Shown: positions 48,695 to 58,534 of the stretch, piece after piece
How positions within the stretch are numbered: the stretch's first letter is position 1
Layout of the letters: each line of letters opens with the position of its first letter
NCBI RefSeq assembly: GCF_003171715.1
Contig: NZ_QGHL01000008.1
Span: 248,001-312,000, forward strand
Reading direction: 5' to 3'
DNA from: Novosphingobium meiothermophilum
GTDB lineage: Bacteria > Pseudomonadota > Alphaproteobacteria > Sphingomonadales > Sphingomonadaceae
Length of the DNA stretch: 64,000 nt
The notes under the pieces: generated by a model
Told to the model about the DNA's origin: nothing
The model's input: only the letters and a program-made list of their open reading frames with translations
Databases searched by the model: none
Position numbers and translations under genes: made by a program

Positions 48695-49621
48695 TCAGCG
48701 CATGTCTTCCACCGAGACCCAGCCCTTGGTGCCGAAGCTGTCCTGGACCTCGATGAACAGACCCTGCCGCTGGCCGGTGGGGGTGAGAGCGGTTCCGGCG
48801 CGCACGGAACGCAGGGTTGCGGACTTTGCATCGGCTGCTGCCAGCAGCTTGGTATCGACTGCCGCCGTCGCTGCCGGAAGCGCGGCAGGTGCCGTCGCTG
48901 CCGGCGCCAGCGAGGCCAGCGCGGAACGCTGCGCGGAGATGCCGTTGAACGCCTTGATGAAGGCTTCGATCAGCATCTGGCCATCCTTGCTTCCGGCATA
49001 GGCCGCGCCCGTGGCGCCATTGGCAATCGCGCCGATGGTGCCGCCACCGGCAAGGCCGCCACCGCTGCCAAACGAGATCGTCGTCTTCTTGACCTCGCCC
49101 GAACCGGTCGCCACGGTCTGCCCGCTGGCCGGGCTGATAAGGCGGATACCGGCGGCCACCACCTTCTTCTTGCCGCCAAAGCCGCCGAACATGCCCAGCA
49201 TTGACCCCCCGCCGGGAATGCCGCGCAGCATCCCGCTGGCCGCGCCCGAACGGACCAGCCCCTCCATGGCGACGCCCTTGGCGGTCTCGATGGACTTGTC
49301 GACTTCCTCCTTGTCGCCTGCGATCACGTTCATCAGGAAGTTTGCCGGTTTGCCGCTGGCAGCGTCGTGGATGGAAAAGCACCCTGATTCGCGCGCAAGC
49401 GCGGCAATCAGTTCGCGCGGAGAGCCGAGGCCGTATTTCGTCCAGCCCTGCGTATCGCCATCGACCAGCGCCACCGTGCCGAGGCTCTTCTCGCACTTGT
49501 CGAGCGTGACCGGCGGCTCCTTGTCGGCAGCCACCGCGCTTGCGGAAAAAGTGCCGATCAGGCCGGCGGCAATGGCCAGCCGGGTGGCAGTCGATGCAAT
49601 GATGCTGGATTTGCGAAGCAT
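48695..49621 (-). CDS. CsgG/HfaB-like secreted protein with C-terminal SH3-like segment
   Basis: 308 aa from the ATG at 49621, preceded at 8 nt by AAGGGG; a GTG three codons upstream has no spacing for a ribosome site. A signal peptide ends near ASAVA. The region with RLISPASGQTVATGSGE recalls the CsgG-type lipoprotein channel family, but there is no lipobox cysteine. The middle is Ala/Gly-rich, and the C-terminal 60 residues (TLRSVRAGTALTPTG ... FGTKGWVSVEDM) look like a bacterial SH3 domain. It may form or help an outer membrane pore or bind the cell wall. No curli or holdfast genes are nearby. Confidence 0.6.
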   Translation of the reverse strand: MLRKSSIIASTATRLAIAAGLIGTFSASAVAADKEPPVTLDKCEKSLGTVALVDGDTQGWTKYGLGSPRELIAALARESGCFSIHDAASGKPANFLMNVIAGDKEEVDKSIETAKGVAMEGLVRSGAASGMLRGIPGGGSMLGMFGGFGGKKKVVAAGIRLISPASGQTVATGSGEVKKTTISFGSGGGLAGGGTIGAIANGATGAAYAGSKDGQMLIEAFIKAFNGISAQRSALASLAPAATAPAALPAATAAVDTKLLAAADAKSATLRSVRAGTALTPTGQRQGLFIEVQDSFGTKGWVSVEDMR

Positions 49622-49797
49622 TTCGGACACCCCTTGATTACCCCCGCCGTTCTCACCGTCGGCGCAGGGCGGATCATGCGCCCAAGCCCGCGCCGGTCAC
49701 AGACAAGAGTGCCGTCATTGAAATGACAAATACTGTTAGGCGGGCGGACACTGCGCGCCTCTGTCGCAGCCGGGGCGGGCGCGCTATAGGCCGGATC

Positions 49798-50292
49798 ATG
49801 CAGCAAGAACCGATCCTCGTGCTCACCACCGGCGGCACCATCGACAAGGCCTATTTCGACGCGCTGAGCGAATACCAGATCGTTGAAAGCGGCATTCCCG
49901 CGCTCATCGCCGAGGCGCGCGTTGCCCTGCCGTTCCGCGTGGTCGAGCTCATGCGCAAGGACAGTCTTGAACTGACCGATGCCGACCGTGCCCTGATTGC
50001 TGCCGCCGTGCGCGAGGCACCCGAAGCGCGCGTTGTCATCACCCACGGCACCGATACGATGACCGAAACGGCCAAGGCGCTCAGCGGGATCGAAGGCAAG
50101 ACCGTGGTGCTGACCGGGGCGCTTTCTCCGGCCCGCTTTGCCGAAACCGATGCCCCCTTCAACCTCGGCATGGCCTTCGCCACCGCCCAGACCGCGGCCC
50201 CCGGCGTGTGGATCGCGATGAGCGGTCAGGTCTTCGACGGACGGAAAGTCAGGAAAGACCGCGCGGCGGGCAAGTTCGTGGCGATCGACTGA
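49798..50292 (+). CDS. Single-domain asparaginase-family protein
   Basis: 164 aa. The N-terminal asparaginase motif TTGGTIDK and the later THGTDTMTETA are both present, each holding a catalytic Thr, but the C-terminal half of typical 330-residue asparaginases is missing. The frame is clean and ends next to a terminator, so it is probably a genuine short family rather than a truncated gene. Hydrolysis of asparagine or glutamine is plausible but unproven. Confidence 0.8.
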   Translation: MQQEPILVLTTGGTIDKAYFDALSEYQIVESGIPALIAEARVALPFRVVELMRKDSLELTDADRALIAAAVREAPEARVVITHGTDTMTETAKALSGIEGKTVVLTGALSPARFAETDAPFNLGMAFATAQTAAPGVWIAMSGQVFDGRKVRKDRAAGKFVAID

Positions 50293-50320
50293 CCCGCACC
50301 GCGTCAGGGCAGCGGGTCAG
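50289..50320. terminator. Hairpin between convergent asparaginase and guaA genes
   Basis: CTGACCCGC (50289-50297) pairs with GCGGGTCAG (50312-50320), a 9-bp stem that overlaps the asparaginase stop, loop 14 nt. No T tract. Confidence 0.5.
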
Positions 50321-50326
50321 CCCCGG

Positions 50327-51886
<1,560 letters not shown>

Positions 51887-51986
51887 GGTTGGCCGATAGG
51901 GGGAAGGGCCGTTTCTGTCCAGATGGGGCGGAGAATGTGACAATTGCGTTACATGCAACTGCGCGTGCCGGCTTCGCACTTGCAGC

Positions 51987-52004
51987 ATACGCCTAAAAGC
52001 GTAT
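51987..52004. promoter_or_regulatory. Inverted repeat in the guaA / gluQ intergenic region
   Basis: ATACGC (51987-51992) and GCGTAT (51999-52004), 6 bp apart, lie between guaA and the 27-codon gene. The 440-bp region holds this repeat, the small gene and its terminator. The repeat may be an operator for either side. Confidence 0.3.
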
Positions 52005-52100
52005 TTGCGACCCCGGTTCCAATGCTTCCAGCCCACCCTGCCGGACAGCCAAGGACCGGGGAGAATGCCTGCAAGGGTGAACCACATGAGGAGGTACACC

Positions 52101-52184
52101 ATGCGCAGCATCACTGCGATCGCGCTTCCGATCATCCTTGCCGCTGGTCTCAGCAGCATGATGTTCGGCGCCACGCTCGCCTGA
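52101..52184 (+). CDS. 27-residue hydrophobic peptide gene
   Basis: ATG at 52101 with a perfect AGGAGG 6 nt upstream and a TGA at 52182-52184. The product begins [17 protein letters not shown] and is mostly hydrophobic with one Arg near the start, like a single membrane helix or a bare signal peptide. A canonical terminator begins 31 nt after the stop, so the gene looks like a complete small transcription unit. An ATG at 52086 is in frame but would place the AGGAGG inside the coding sequence. Role unknown. Confidence 0.6.
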   Translation: MRSITAIALPIILAAGLSSMMFGATLA

Positions 52185-52214
52185 GCGAGGCAACAGAGCG
52201 TTGCACGACAAAAG

Positions 52215-52247
52215 CGGCTGCCCCGGCGGGGCAGCCGTTTTGTTTGT
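52215..52247 (+). terminator. Rho-independent terminator after the 27-codon gene
   Basis: CGGCTGCCCC (52215-52224) pairs with GGGGCAGCCG (52228-52237), a 10-bp stem with a 3-nt loop, followed by TTTTGTTTGT. An AAAA run before the stem makes it usable on the other strand too. Confidence 0.9.
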
Positions 52248-52329
52248 CCGGCACGGCATGACCTTCTCTCGCCCGCACACGAAGTGACAGGCTTCTAACC
52301 CCTGTCTCCCGGCGCTAGTCTGCGCGGTG

Positions 52330-53175
52330 ATGACCGTCACCCGTTTCGCCCCCAGCCCCAACGGCCCGCTCCACCTGGGTCATGCATATTCCGCAATCGT
52401 GTCCCATGACCGGGCCATGCGGGATGGCGGCACCTTTCTTCTGCGCATCGAGGATATCGACGGCGCCCGTTCCCGCCCCGAACTGGCCGAGGAGTTCCGC
52501 GAGGATCTGCGCTGGCTGCGGCTCGATTTCCGCGAGGTGGCGCCGCAATCAAGCCGGATCTCTGCCTATCGCACCGCCGCGAATGAACTGCGCGCCATGG
52601 GCCTGCTCTATCCCTGCACCTGCACTCGCGCCGAAGTGGCGGCCGCGGCCGTGGCGCATGGCCCGGATGGCCCGCTCTATCCCGGCACCTGCCTGCGCCG
52701 CGGCCCGGTGCCGGGGCCGGGGGTGGCGTGGCGGCTCGATATGGAGCAGGCCACGCTGATTGCCGGGGCGCTGGAGTGGACCGACGAGCGCCATGGCACG
52801 CAGCAGGCCCGTCCCGAACTGTTCGGCGATGTCGTGCTGTGGCGAAAGGATGCGCCCGCCAGCTACCATCTGGCAGCAACACTGGATGATGCGGCAGACG
52901 GCGTCACCCATGTCACGCGCGGGGTGGACCTGTTCCAGTCTACCCACATCCACCGGCTCCTGCAGCATCTCCTCGGTCTGCCGGTGCCTGTCTGGCACCA
53001 CCATCCGGTGCTGGTCGAGGCCGATGGCCGCAAGCTGGCCAAGCGCCGCGATGCCCCCGCACTGGCCGACCGCCGCCGCGCCGGAGAAGACGGGCGTGCC
53101 GTCGCGGCCGAAGTGCGGGCTACCCTATTTGACACTGGTATTTCACTGTCCGACGCCATAGATCAGCGGGCATGA
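52330..53175 (+). CDS. gluQ: Glutamyl-Q tRNA(Asp) synthetase
   Basis: 281 aa from the ATG at 52330; a GTG one codon upstream is an alternative. The catalytic domain of a glutamyl-tRNA synthetase is present with HLGH at 15-18 and KLAKR near the end, and zinc ligands Cys96, Cys98, Tyr117, Cys121. The anticodon-binding domain is missing, as expected for GluQRS, which attaches glutamate to queuosine 34 of tRNA(Asp). The next gene overlaps its stop. Confidence 0.93.
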   Translation: MTVTRFAPSPNGPLHLGHAYSAIVSHDRAMRDGGTFLLRIEDIDGARSRPELAEEFREDLRWLRLDFREVAPQSSRISAYRTAANELRAMGLLYPCTCTRAEVAAAAVAHGPDGPLYPGTCLRRGPVPGPGVAWRLDMEQATLIAGALEWTDERHGTQQARPELFGDVVLWRKDAPASYHLAATLDDAADGVTHVTRGVDLFQSTHIHRLLQHLLGLPVPVWHHHPVLVEADGRKLAKRRDAPALADRRRAGEDGRAVAAEVRATLFDTGISLSDAIDQRA

Positions 53176-53402
53176 ACTATGTGCTGATCCCGCTGATTAT
53201 CATCTTCACCGTCATGACGGTGGTGTCTCTGGTGCGCGGGATCATCGCGTTCCTGAACAGCACCAAGGAAGATCTGAACCGCGATCCGTCATCGGGCGCA
53301 ACGGCCAACCAGCTGCTCCAGAACAGGATGATGTTCAATCGCATCAAGTTTCAGGGGCTGGCCGTGCTGACCGTGGCGATCCTGCTCGCTTTCTCGCGCT
53401 GA
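53172..53402 (+). CDS. HIG1-domain membrane protein
   Basis: 76 aa with two membrane helices (about 3-25 and 57-75) joined by a short basic loop. The loop and second helix (NQLLQNRMMFNRIKFQGLAVL) resemble the HIG1/RCF1 domain, whose members associate with cytochrome oxidase complexes. It overlaps gluQ by 4 nt and is followed by the adenosyltransferase 12 nt later. Confidence 0.8.
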   Translation: MNYVLIPLIIIFTVMTVVSLVRGIIAFLNSTKEDLNRDPSSGATANQLLQNRMMFNRIKFQGLAVLTVAILLAFSR

Positions 53403-53414
53403 TTGCGCCCGCCC

Positions 53415-53975
53415 ATGGTCAAGCTCAACCGGATCTACACCCGCACGGGCGATGATGGCACGACCGGGCTGGTCGATGGTTCGCGCCGGGCCAAGCACGA
53501 TGCGCGGATGCAGGCCATCGGTGATGTAGACGAGGCCAACAGTCTGATCGGCCTTGCCGCAGTTGCCGCTTCCGAAGTCACCGCGCGCAATCTCCAGCGT
53601 ATCCAGAACGACCTGTTCGATCTTGGCGCCGATCTTGCGACACCGGGCGATGATTTCACGCCTTCGGAGATGGTGCTGCGCATTGTTGCAAGCCAGGTGG
53701 AATGGCTGGAAGCCGCGATCGATGCCTTGAACGAAGGCTTGCCGCCGCTGACCAGTTTCATCCTTCCAGGCGGTTCCGAAGCAGCGGCGCGCATCCATGT
53801 CGCCCGTGCGGCGGTGCGGCGGGCCGAGCGCAGCGCCGTGGCGCTGGCCAGCGCCGAAGCCGTCAATCCGCAGGCTCTGGCCTATCTCAACCGGCTTTCC
53901 GATTTCCTCTTCGTGCTGGCGCGCGCCACCAACGCCGGGCAAGACCCGCTGTGGGTGCCCGGAGCCTCGCGTTAG
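53415..53975 (+). CDS. Cob(I)alamin adenosyltransferase, PduO type
   Basis: 186 aa. IYTRTGDDGTTGL at the start is the ATP-binding signature; RADER-like DEANSLIG and the later PLTSFILPGGS and ERSAVALA complete the PduO/MMAB pattern. It transfers adenosyl from ATP to cob(I)alamin to make coenzyme B12. Useful for mutases, and complements the cobalamin-dependent methionine synthase in this window. The ATG at 53415 is used, not the TTG four codons upstream. Confidence 0.93.
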   Translation: MVKLNRIYTRTGDDGTTGLVDGSRRAKHDARMQAIGDVDEANSLIGLAAVAASEVTARNLQRIQNDLFDLGADLATPGDDFTPSEMVLRIVASQVEWLEAAIDALNEGLPPLTSFILPGGSEAAARIHVARAAVRRAERSAVALASAEAVNPQALAYLNRLSDFLFVLARATNAGQDPLWVPGASR

Positions 53976-54044
53976 GCGCAGGTAGACTTGGCCGGGAACG
54001 CCGGTTAGGCAGCCTCGCAAACAGGATTTTGGCGAGGGAATCAG

Positions 54045-54917
54045 ATGATAAGGACAGTTGCGGTTATCGGTGCGGGCCAGATGGGTTCAGGCATCGCACA
54101 GGTTTCGGCGCAGGCTGGCATGAAGGTGCTGCTTGGTGACGTATCGGTCGAACTGGCCGAGAAGGCAAAGGACAAGATCGCCAAGGGTCTGTCAAAGCTG
54201 GTCGAAAAGGGCAAGGTCGATGCCGCACTGGCCGCGTCGACCGTTGCCAACCTTCACACCTTTGCCGATCACGCCGCGCTTGCAGAAGCCGATCTGGTGA
54301 TCGAGGCCGCGACCGAGCGCGAGGACATCAAGCACAAGATCTTCCAGTCCGCCGGGCAGCATCTTGCGCCCCACGCGATCATGGCAACGAACACGTCCTC
54401 CATTCCCATCACGCGCATGGCGGTGTCCTCGCCCGATCCGGAACGCTTCATCGGCATCCACTTCTTCAATCCCGTGCCGCTGATGAAGCTGGTCGAGGTC
54501 ATCCCCGGCCTTGCCTCCTCGGTTTCCACCATCGAGAGCGTGCGCGGCTATGTGGCCGCAATCGGCAAGGAAATCGTGCTTTCGCAGGATGAGCCGGGTT
54601 TCATCGTCAATCGCATCTTCGTGCCCTTCATCAACGAGGCCGCCTTCGTGCTGGGCAGCGGCACCGGTTCGATCGTGGATATCGACAAGGGCGTGAAGCT
54701 GGGCCTGAATCATCCCATGGGGCCGCTTGAACTGGCCGATTTCATCGGGCTGGACACCCTGCTGGAAATCATGAAGATCTACCTCGCATCGACCGGCGAT
54801 CCCAAGTATCGGCCCGCGCCTCTGCTCCAGAAGTATGTCGAGGCAGGCTGGCTCGGCCGCAAGTCGGGCCGCGGCTTCTATGACTATTCCGGCGAGGTTC
54901 CCGTTCCCACCCGCTGA
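54045..54917 (+). CDS. 3-hydroxyacyl-CoA (3-hydroxybutyryl-CoA) dehydrogenase
   Basis: 290 aa. The NAD-binding fingerprint is VIGAGQMGSGIAQ at 7-19, the catalytic region FIGIHFFNPVPLMKLVEVI contains the conserved His-Asn, and a C-terminal domain carries NHPMGPLELADFIGLD. It oxidises 3-hydroxyacyl-CoA with NAD+ in fatty acid breakdown or polyhydroxybutyrate metabolism. The ATG has GAGGGAA upstream. Confidence 0.95.
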   Translation: MIRTVAVIGAGQMGSGIAQVSAQAGMKVLLGDVSVELAEKAKDKIAKGLSKLVEKGKVDAALAASTVANLHTFADHAALAEADLVIEAATEREDIKHKIFQSAGQHLAPHAIMATNTSSIPITRMAVSSPDPERFIGIHFFNPVPLMKLVEVIPGLASSVSTIESVRGYVAAIGKEIVLSQDEPGFIVNRIFVPFINEAAFVLGSGTGSIVDIDKGVKLGLNHPMGPLELADFIGLDTLLEIMKIYLASTGDPKYRPAPLLQKYVEAGWLGRKSGRGFYDYSGEVPVPTR

Positions 54918-54931
54918 CAAGCGGCGTGCAT

Positions 54932-54959
54932 TCCGGGCTGGCGTGCGTGCCGGCCCGGA
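54932..54959. terminator. Hairpin at the dehydrogenase / small membrane protein convergent junction
   Basis: TCCGGGC (54932-54938) pairs with GCCCGGA (54953-54959), 7 bp with a 14-nt loop, in the 45-bp gap between the stop codons. No T tract. Confidence 0.4.
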
Positions 54960-54962
54960 TAC

Positions 54963-55277
54963 TCAATCGGGCCATGCGCCGTGCGCCTCGTTTCCGTTCG
55001 CTTCCATCTGGATATCCTCCGCCAGTTCCGGCTCAGGCTCCACAGGCTCGCCCGCATCCATTGCATCGTCAAAACCGCCTGCCATGGGCGCAGGCCCTGC
55101 CGGCTGCGGGTTCCACGGAGCGGGGCCGGGATCCTGTCCGGATGATCGGGCATCCTTTTGCGAGGACACGATGGTCCGCGCGCCGTCGGCTCCTGAAAAC
55201 AGCAGTGCCGCAAACGCCAAAAGGCCCAGCACCGCCAGCACGATTTCCGGGCGGATGCGCGGTCTATGGGAACGCAT
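54963..55277 (-). CDS. Small single-pass membrane protein, unknown
   Basis: 104 aa. A basic N-terminus (RSHRPRIRPE), one membrane helix at about 12-28, and a Pro/Glu/Ala-rich acidic tail of about 70 residues. Orientation rules predict the tail in the periplasm. I do not recognise a family. Confidence 0.6.
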   Translation of the reverse strand: MRSHRPRIRPEIVLAVLGLLAFAALLFSGADGARTIVSSQKDARSSGQDPGPAPWNPQPAGPAPMAGGFDDAMDAGEPVEPEPELAEDIQMEANGNEAHGAWPD

Positions 55278-55369
55278 GGCCGTTCTCCCGCAGTTGATGG
55301 TAAATCCGCGCTGATCTCTTTCGGGTCAGTTAAGCATCGTGGCTAATTTGTTAAGAATCGGATGCCTGC

Positions 55370-55741
55370 ATGTTTCCAGCTCTTCCTTCGGCCTTTCCCG
55401 TAGTCGGCCTGCTTGTCGTGTCGAACCTGTTCATGACCGTGGCGTGGTATTGGCACATCAGGGGCGACGCGGCCGAGATTGCAGCGCGGCCGCTTGTATG
55501 GGTCATCCTTACCAGCTGGGGCATTGCCCTGTTCGAATATTGCCTCGCGGTTCCCGCAAACCGGCTTGGCGCCTTGCACGGTTGGAGCGCGGGCCAGCTG
55601 AAGATAACGCAGGAAGCCATTGCGCTGACCGTGTTCGGGGTGTTCATGGTGCTCTTTCTCAAGGAGCCACTGCACTGGCGCCATCTGGCCGCCTTCGGCT
55701 GCATCATGGCGGCCGTGTTCTTCCTGTTTTCCGGCAAATGA
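55370..55741 (+). CDS. DMT-superfamily (DUF486) small membrane protein
   Basis: 123 aa with four membrane helices, matching DUF486 of the drug/metabolite transporter superfamily (SNLFMTVAWYWH, KITQEAIALTVF). Small members work as dimers. Substrate unknown. It is followed by a structured region with no gene. Confidence 0.85.
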   Translation: MFPALPSAFPVVGLLVVSNLFMTVAWYWHIRGDAAEIAARPLVWVILTSWGIALFEYCLAVPANRLGALHGWSAGQLKITQEAIALTVFGVFMVLFLKEPLHWRHLAAFGCIMAAVFFLFSGK

Positions 55742-55909
55742 GCGAACGGCTTGCAGGGCAGGCTCGCGCGCTGATGCCTGAGCGGGAATACGCACGCTAA
55801 TCCCGCCAAGAGGCATCGCCTCAGGGATCTGGCCAGAATCCCTGAACGGTGAAATGCGGCAATCACTGGCGCGGCAACTGGTGCGCCGCGGCGGGTGCAT
55901 GAGCCCGGT
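55742..55909 (+). other. 168-bp structured gap between convergent DMT and TetR genes
   Basis: No gene is supported. A nested hairpin pairs GATGCCT (55773-55779) with AGGCATC (55811-55817) and inside it GCGGGA (55782-55787) with TCCCGC (55801-55806). A second hairpin follows: TCAGGGAT (55821-55828) with ATCCCTGA (55838-55845). CCTGAG (55777-55782) can instead pair with CTCAGG (55820-55825), so the two structures are partly exclusive. No T tract. Confidence 0.5.
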
Positions 55910-56545
55910 TCAGGCCGCGCGCAGCCCTGAAACCGCCTTGGCGCCGCGATCCGTGGCCGAAAGCCCATCAAACACGGCATCGATGATCCGCGCCAGCTTG
56001 TCGGTGTTCAGCCGTTCCATTGCGATCATCATGGTCTGGAGCGAGCAGTAGGGCGCGCACATCTGGTTCACCAGACTGATCGTTTCATCGATCTCCAGTC
56101 CGGCAAAGTAGCCATCGTGCATTGCCTGCGCGATGATCTCGCCAAGGTAGTGGTCGGCCAGATCGATGTAGCTGCGCACCTGCTCGAAATAGTCGCTGCC
56201 GACATCGATATAGGTCTGGAGCTTGACCGGATCGTCTTCCCATTTTGCGCGCATCATCAGGAAGCGGCGGGCAAAGAACTCGAACATCTTGCGGCGCGGC
56301 GGCAGATCGCTGGCCAGCACATCTTCCATGGTTTCGACCATGGGCTGGAACCAGTGGTCGGCAATTGCCTCCATCAGCTCCTCGCGCGTCTCGAAATAGC
56401 GGGCAAGGCTGGCCGAAGACATGCCGGCACGCGCCGCCAGTTCCGCAAGATTGAGGCCCGCCCCGCCGCGCTCTTCGATCATCGTCTGCGCCAGATCGAC
56501 GAGCCTTGCCCGCATGGCGTCTCGGTCACTGTCGGAAAGGGCCAT
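55910..56545 (-). CDS. TetR-family transcriptional regulator
   Basis: 211 aa. The N-terminal helix-turn-helix (LNLAELAARAGMSSASLARYFETREELMEAI) is typical. The C-terminal ligand domain is not recognised. Its start at 56545 has a usual length; the longer frame upstream is unrelated. It is divergent from the nucleotidase gene, with 191 bp between starts, and may regulate it or itself. Confidence 0.9.
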   Translation of the reverse strand: MALSDSDRDAMRARLVDLAQTMIEERGGAGLNLAELAARAGMSSASLARYFETREELMEAIADHWFQPMVETMEDVLASDLPPRRKMFEFFARRFLMMRAKWEDDPVKLQTYIDVGSDYFEQVRSYIDLADHYLGEIIAQAMHDGYFAGLEIDETISLVNQMCAPYCSLQTMMIAMERLNTDKLARIIDAVFDGLSATDRGAKAVSGLRAA

Positions 56546-56736
56546 GGCGGTTTCGCGTCCTCGTGGGGAACTTTCTCCATTGTAGGGATGCACCGCGCCC
56601 TTGCCAATGCCCGCTCCGCTCCTTTCAGTGATCGCGCCGGCGAAGTTTGCGTCCCTTGTGCCTTCAAACCTGCACGTTGTTGGTCTAGGAGCCTGCCAAC
56701 CGGTTGCACTTGCTACGAAAAAGGCTCCTCCGTCCA

Positions 56737-58494
56737 ATGCTTCAGCCCGCCTGCCGCCGCCTGTTCCGTTTTGGCCCTGCGCTGCTTGTCCCAGTCCTGC
56801 TTGGCGCCTGCGCTGCCCCCATGGCCGGAACTGGTCCGGCAGCGCCTGTCGAAGTGGGCATCATCGGCATCAATGATTTTCATGGCAGCCTTGAGCCGCC
56901 ACGCCAGTCGGTCAACGTTGCGGATGGCAAGGGCGGCGTGATTCCGGTTCCGGCAGGCGGCGCGGCCTGGCTGGCTTCTGCGATTGACAGCGTGCGTGGC
57001 AAATATGCCCATGCGCTCACGGTTTCGGCCGGAGACATGATCTCCGCCTCGCAGCTTGCGTCCTCGCTCTATCTCGATGAACCCACGATCGGCGTGATGA
57101 ACCGCATCGGGGTGGATTTCAACGCGGTAGGCAATCATGAGTTCGACCGCGGCCAGCAGGAACTGCTGCGGATGCAGAACGGCGGCTGCGAAAAGTTTAC
57201 CGCCAAGCAGCCCTGTGCGCTTGAACCCTTCACAGGCGCGCGCTTTCGCTATCTTGCCGCCAGCACCCGGCGGGCCGATGGTTCCACCCTGTTTCCGGCA
57301 ACCGGCATCCGGACCTTCGGCAAGGGGCGCAATGCCGTTACTGTCGGGGTCATCGGCCTGACGCTCAAGGGCACGCCCAACCTCGTCAATCCCACGGGCA
57401 TTGCGGGGCTGACGTTCGAGGACGAGGCCGAGACGATCAATGCTGCTGTTCCCATGCTGAAAAAGCAGGGCGCGGACGCCATCGTCGTGCTGATCCACGA
57501 GGGCGGCCGCACCAAAGGGGAGCCCGATCCGCAGGGTTGCAATGACTTTGCCGGAGATATCCGGCCGATCCTCGACCGGCTGGACAGCCGGGTGGACGTC
57601 GTGGTTTCGGGCCACACGCACTGGGCCTATGTGTGCGATTATGGCGCTCTCAACCCGGAAAAGCCCTTCCTGCTGACAAGCGCGGGCGTTTACGGCGAAC
57701 TGGTGACGGACATTACCCTGAAGATCGATCCCGTTGCGGGAAGGGTCGTGTCCAAGCAGGCGCGCAATATCATCGTGCAGTCGGTGCCCTATGTCTCGAC
57801 GCGCGGACCGCTTGAGAATACACCGCTGTTCCCGCTGTTCCAGCCACGTGCCGATATTGCGCAATACGTGGCGAAATATGTCGAGGCATCGAAGGCCTAT
57901 ACGCAGCGCCCCGTGGGCCGGATCGACCGTCCTGCCCCCAAGACCGACGGGAGCGACGGCGGCGGCGCGCTGGGCTATCTCGTCGCGGATGCGCAGCTTG
58001 CGGCCACCCGTGCTGCCGGCGCCGAAATTGCCTTCATGAACCCCTTCGGCCTTCGCGCCCCGCTGGTGCCCGCGGCCGATGGCACGCTGACCTTCGGTGA
58101 CATCTACCAGTGCCAGCCCTTCGGCAACAATGTCGTCACCCAGACCATGACCGGGGCTGAAATCAAGGCCGTGCTGGAGGAAGGGCTTGACGATACCGGC
58201 CCGAAGCAGGCGCTGGCACCCTCAACCGGATTTGCCTTCACCTATGATCTGGCGCGGCCCGCGGGTGATCGTGTCGTCTCGATCCGGTTCAATGGCCAGC
58301 CGCTCGACATGGCCCGCACCTACCGCGTGACCGTCAACGGGTTCCTCGGCCTTGGCGGCGATGGCTTTTCGGGGTTTGTCGGCAAGCCCGATGGCGTGAC
58401 CGGGCCGACCGACATAGATGCGCTGGAAAGCTGGCTCAAGGCTGCGCCGGTGCAGGCCGTGCCGCAGGACGTGCGGGTCGTTTCGGTGAAGTAA
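56737..58494 (+). CDS. 5'-nucleotidase-family metallophosphatase lipoprotein
   Basis: 585 aa. A signal peptide with lipobox LGAC (Cys25) anchors it to the envelope. Metal-binding motifs are GINDFHG (Asp47, His49), GNHEFD and VSGHTHW, and the C-terminal 5'-nucleotidase domain is full length. It should release phosphate from nucleotides or related esters in the periplasm. An upstream TTG frame exists but the ATG at 56737 fits the signal peptide. Confidence 0.93.
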   Translation: MLQPACRRLFRFGPALLVPVLLGACAAPMAGTGPAAPVEVGIIGINDFHGSLEPPRQSVNVADGKGGVIPVPAGGAAWLASAIDSVRGKYAHALTVSAGDMISASQLASSLYLDEPTIGVMNRIGVDFNAVGNHEFDRGQQELLRMQNGGCEKFTAKQPCALEPFTGARFRYLAASTRRADGSTLFPATGIRTFGKGRNAVTVGVIGLTLKGTPNLVNPTGIAGLTFEDEAETINAAVPMLKKQGADAIVVLIHEGGRTKGEPDPQGCNDFAGDIRPILDRLDSRVDVVVSGHTHWAYVCDYGALNPEKPFLLTSAGVYGELVTDITLKIDPVAGRVVSKQARNIIVQSVPYVSTRGPLENTPLFPLFQPRADIAQYVAKYVEASKAYTQRPVGRIDRPAPKTDGSDGGGALGYLVADAQLAATRAAGAEIAFMNPFGLRAPLVPAADGTLTFGDIYQCQPFGNNVVTQTMTGAEIKAVLEEGLDDTGPKQALAPSTGFAFTYDLARPAGDRVVSIRFNGQPLDMARTYRVTVNGFLGLGGDGFSGFVGKPDGVTGPTDIDALESWLKAAPVQAVPQDVRVVSVK

Positions 58495-58507
58495 ACCCGC
58501 ACAGGTC

Positions 58508-58534
58508 AAGCGGGGCGAAGTTTCAGCCCCGCTT
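58508..58534. terminator. Hairpin at the nucleotidase / DUF1295 convergent junction
   Basis: AAGCGGGGC (58508-58516) pairs with GCCCCGCTT (58526-58534), 9 bp, loop 9 nt. The loop contains the stop codon of the minus-strand gene. Short T runs only. Confidence 0.55.

Noticed and set aside
49798..50292. Asparaginase gene as a truncated pseudogene
   Set aside because: The frame is intact, ends cleanly beside a terminator-like hairpin and no remnant of the second domain follows.
55739..55801. 20-codon frame overlapping the DMT gene stop
   Set aside because: It has no ribosome binding site of its own and is not membrane- or domain-like; the sequence is better explained by hairpin structure.
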